The notes under the pieces: generated by a model
Told to the model about the DNA's origin: nothing
The model's input: the letters and a program-made list of their open reading frames with translations, nothing else
Database searches by the model: none
Shown here: positions 14,909 through 15,967 of the stretch, piece by piece
Numbering within the stretch: position 1 is the stretch's first letter
Layout: the number at the start of each line of letters is the position of its first letter
Source of the DNA: an uncultured Clostridium sp.
GTDB taxonomy: Bacteria > Bacillota > Clostridia > TANB77 > CAG-508
Direction of reading: 5' to 3'
Assembly: GCA_945874585.1 (NCBI GenBank)
Contig: CAMCHB010000016.1
Location: 1-15,967 of the forward strand
Length of the DNA: 15,967 nucleotides
Translations under genes and position numbers: made by a program

Positions 14909-14938
14909 TTGACAAAATGCAAACAAACGTTCTATAAT
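14909..14938 (+). promoter_or_regulatory. dinD promoter
   Basis: Perfect consensus TTGACA (14909-14914) and TATAAT (14933-14938) with an 18-nt spacer. A strong promoter like this fits a gene held off by a repressor, whose site lies in the spacer. Confidence 0.85.
14920..14933. promoter_or_regulatory. LexA (SOS) operator in the dinD promoter
   Basis: CAAACAAACGTTCT fits the Gram-positive LexA consensus CGAACRNRYGTTYG at 12 of 14 positions. It fills the space between -35 and -10 and touches the -10, so LexA would block RNA polymerase until DNA damage. Confidence 0.75.
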
Positions 14939-14991
14939 AGCTTTTGAAATAGGGAAGATAAAATAAATATTATAAAATGGAGATGATATTA

Positions 14992-15816
14992 TTGAACAAT
15001 ATGGAAAAACACAATAAATCATTTGAAGCGATAAAACATATCGATGAAAATGGTATTGAATTCTGGTATGCCAGAGAACTTATGAAAGTTTTGAGTTATA
15101 AAGATTGGAGATATTTTGATGCAGTAATAGAAAAAGCAAAAGTAGCTTGTCAAAACTCTGACTTAGCTATTATTGACCATTTTGTTGTTAACAACAAAAT
15201 GGTTGAGATAGGATCTGGAGCCAAAAGAGAACAAAAAGATTATAAATTAACAAGATATGCTTGTTATCTTATAGCTCAAAATTCAAATCCAAGGTTAAAA
15301 ATTGTTGCTCTTGCTCAAACCTATTTTGCCATCCAAACGAGAAAACAAGAAATTACTGAAACAGAATATAGCCTACTTACGGAAGATGAAAAAAGATTTT
15401 ATCAAAGAGATTTAACGAGAAAAGGAAACTATTCACTAAATCAAACCGCTAAAAAGGCAGGGGTAAAAAACTTTGATAAATTCCATAACAGTGGATATAA
15501 AGGACTTTATAATGGTGAAACAGCTGATGATATTGCTAAAAGAAAAGGGTTGAGATATAGAGAAGATATTCTAGATAATATGGGAAGTGAAGAACTGGCA
15601 GCTAATCTATTTCGCATTACCCAAACGGAATCAAGATTAAAAAGAGACAAAGTTGATACAGAGAAGAAAGCATGTGATACACATAATAAAATTGGTAAAA
15701 TAGTCAGAAAAGCAATTAAAGAAGCAGGTGGAACTATGCCAGAAGAATTACCAACACCTAAAAAGAGTTTAAAACAGTTAGAAAAAGAAAAGAATAAAAG
15801 TTTGAAAAAATCATAA
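14992..15816 (+). CDS. dinD: DNA damage-inducible protein D
   Basis: DinD family protein; the E. coli member is SOS-induced and reported to inhibit RecA filament function. The match to E. coli DinD as I recall it runs end to end: WYARELMKVLSYKDWRYF, HFVVNNKMVEIGSGAKR, TRYACYLIAQNSNP, QTYFAIQTRKQE, YKGLYNGET, NMGSEELAANLFRITQTE, and GGTMPEELPTPKKS. A TTG start at 14992 gives 274 residues, equal to the E. coli length, and has GGAG (14979-14982) 9 nt upstream; ATG 14977 has no ribosome site and ATG 15001 is too far from it. The gene stands alone behind a LexA-box promoter. The family is often carried on accessory DNA. Confidence 0.93.
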   Translation: MNNMEKHNKSFEAIKHIDENGIEFWYARELMKVLSYKDWRYFDAVIEKAKVACQNSDLAIIDHFVVNNKMVEIGSGAKREQKDYKLTRYACYLIAQNSNPRLKIVALAQTYFAIQTRKQEITETEYSLLTEDEKRFYQRDLTRKGNYSLNQTAKKAGVKNFDKFHNSGYKGLYNGETADDIAKRKGLRYREDILDNMGSEELAANLFRITQTESRLKRDKVDTEKKACDTHNKIGKIVRKAIKEAGGTMPEELPTPKKSLKQLEKEKNKSLKKS

Positions 15817-15825
15817 AATTTCTCC

Positions 15826-15855
15826 TTGTTAAGACTACCTCAATTGTGTTATAAT
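15826..15855 (+). promoter_or_regulatory. Promoter of the second pilin-like gene
   Basis: TTGTTA (15826-15831) and TATAAT (15850-15855) with an 18-nt spacer and TGTG just before the -10. It lies 28 nt upstream of the ATG at 15884. Confidence 0.6.
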
Positions 15856-15883
15856 AACCTAAGTAAAAAAAGAGAAGAGGAGA

Positions 15884-15967
<84 letters not shown>

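Overview
The window is AT-rich, and every gene I can support lies on the + strand. It reads as chromosomal DNA from a low-GC, Gram-positive, spore-forming anaerobe of the Clostridia type. Reasons: a Clostridia-style glycolytic cluster, the sporulation gene spoIIIAA behind a candidate sigma-E promoter, strong GGAGG ribosome sites, many stem-plus-T-run terminators, a Bacillus/Clostridium-type LexA site, and a pilin-like protein family common in uncultured gut Clostridia. Placement below class is only an impression. The first 28 bases are not genomic: they match the inner part of the Illumina Nextera transposase adapter.

Region 1 (29-7180) is glycolysis. After a terminator of an off-window gene come gapA, pgk, tpiA, gpmI, a YezG/DUF600 (immunity-like) gene and eno, covering glyceraldehyde-3-phosphate to phosphoenolpyruvate in one direction. 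A structured hairpin with a T-run separates gapA from pgk, and short hairpins without T-runs flank eno. A tRNA-Gln(CUG) and a strong terminator close the region.

Region 2 (7181-8890) is accessory DNA: a RelB/RelE-type toxin-antitoxin pair with its own promoter and palindromic operator-like sites, a small pair of tandem repeats, and a decayed pilin-like gene (8088-8890). The decayed gene carries a frameshift and an internal TAG, and its 5' coding part contains a perfect 12-bp hairpin.

Region 3 (8891-14855) holds spoIIIAA without its usual spoIIIAB-AH partners next to it, a short membrane-anchored protein with a glycosyltransferase-like segment, a four-helix membrane protein, the sbcD-sbcC DNA-end nuclease pair, and a small membrane protein with its own promoter and terminator.

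Region 4 (14856-15967) holds dinD, whose promoter spacer contains a close match to the LexA box. After it comes the start of a second pilin-like gene sharing the 5' cassette of the decayed copy. In this copy a short AG run has grown to 14 units, which makes slipped-strand on/off switching plausible. The window ends inside this gene. This paired pilin-like family, with conserved 5' hairpin cassette and AG tract, is the most unusual content I see; the YezG-like gene inside the glycolytic operon is second.
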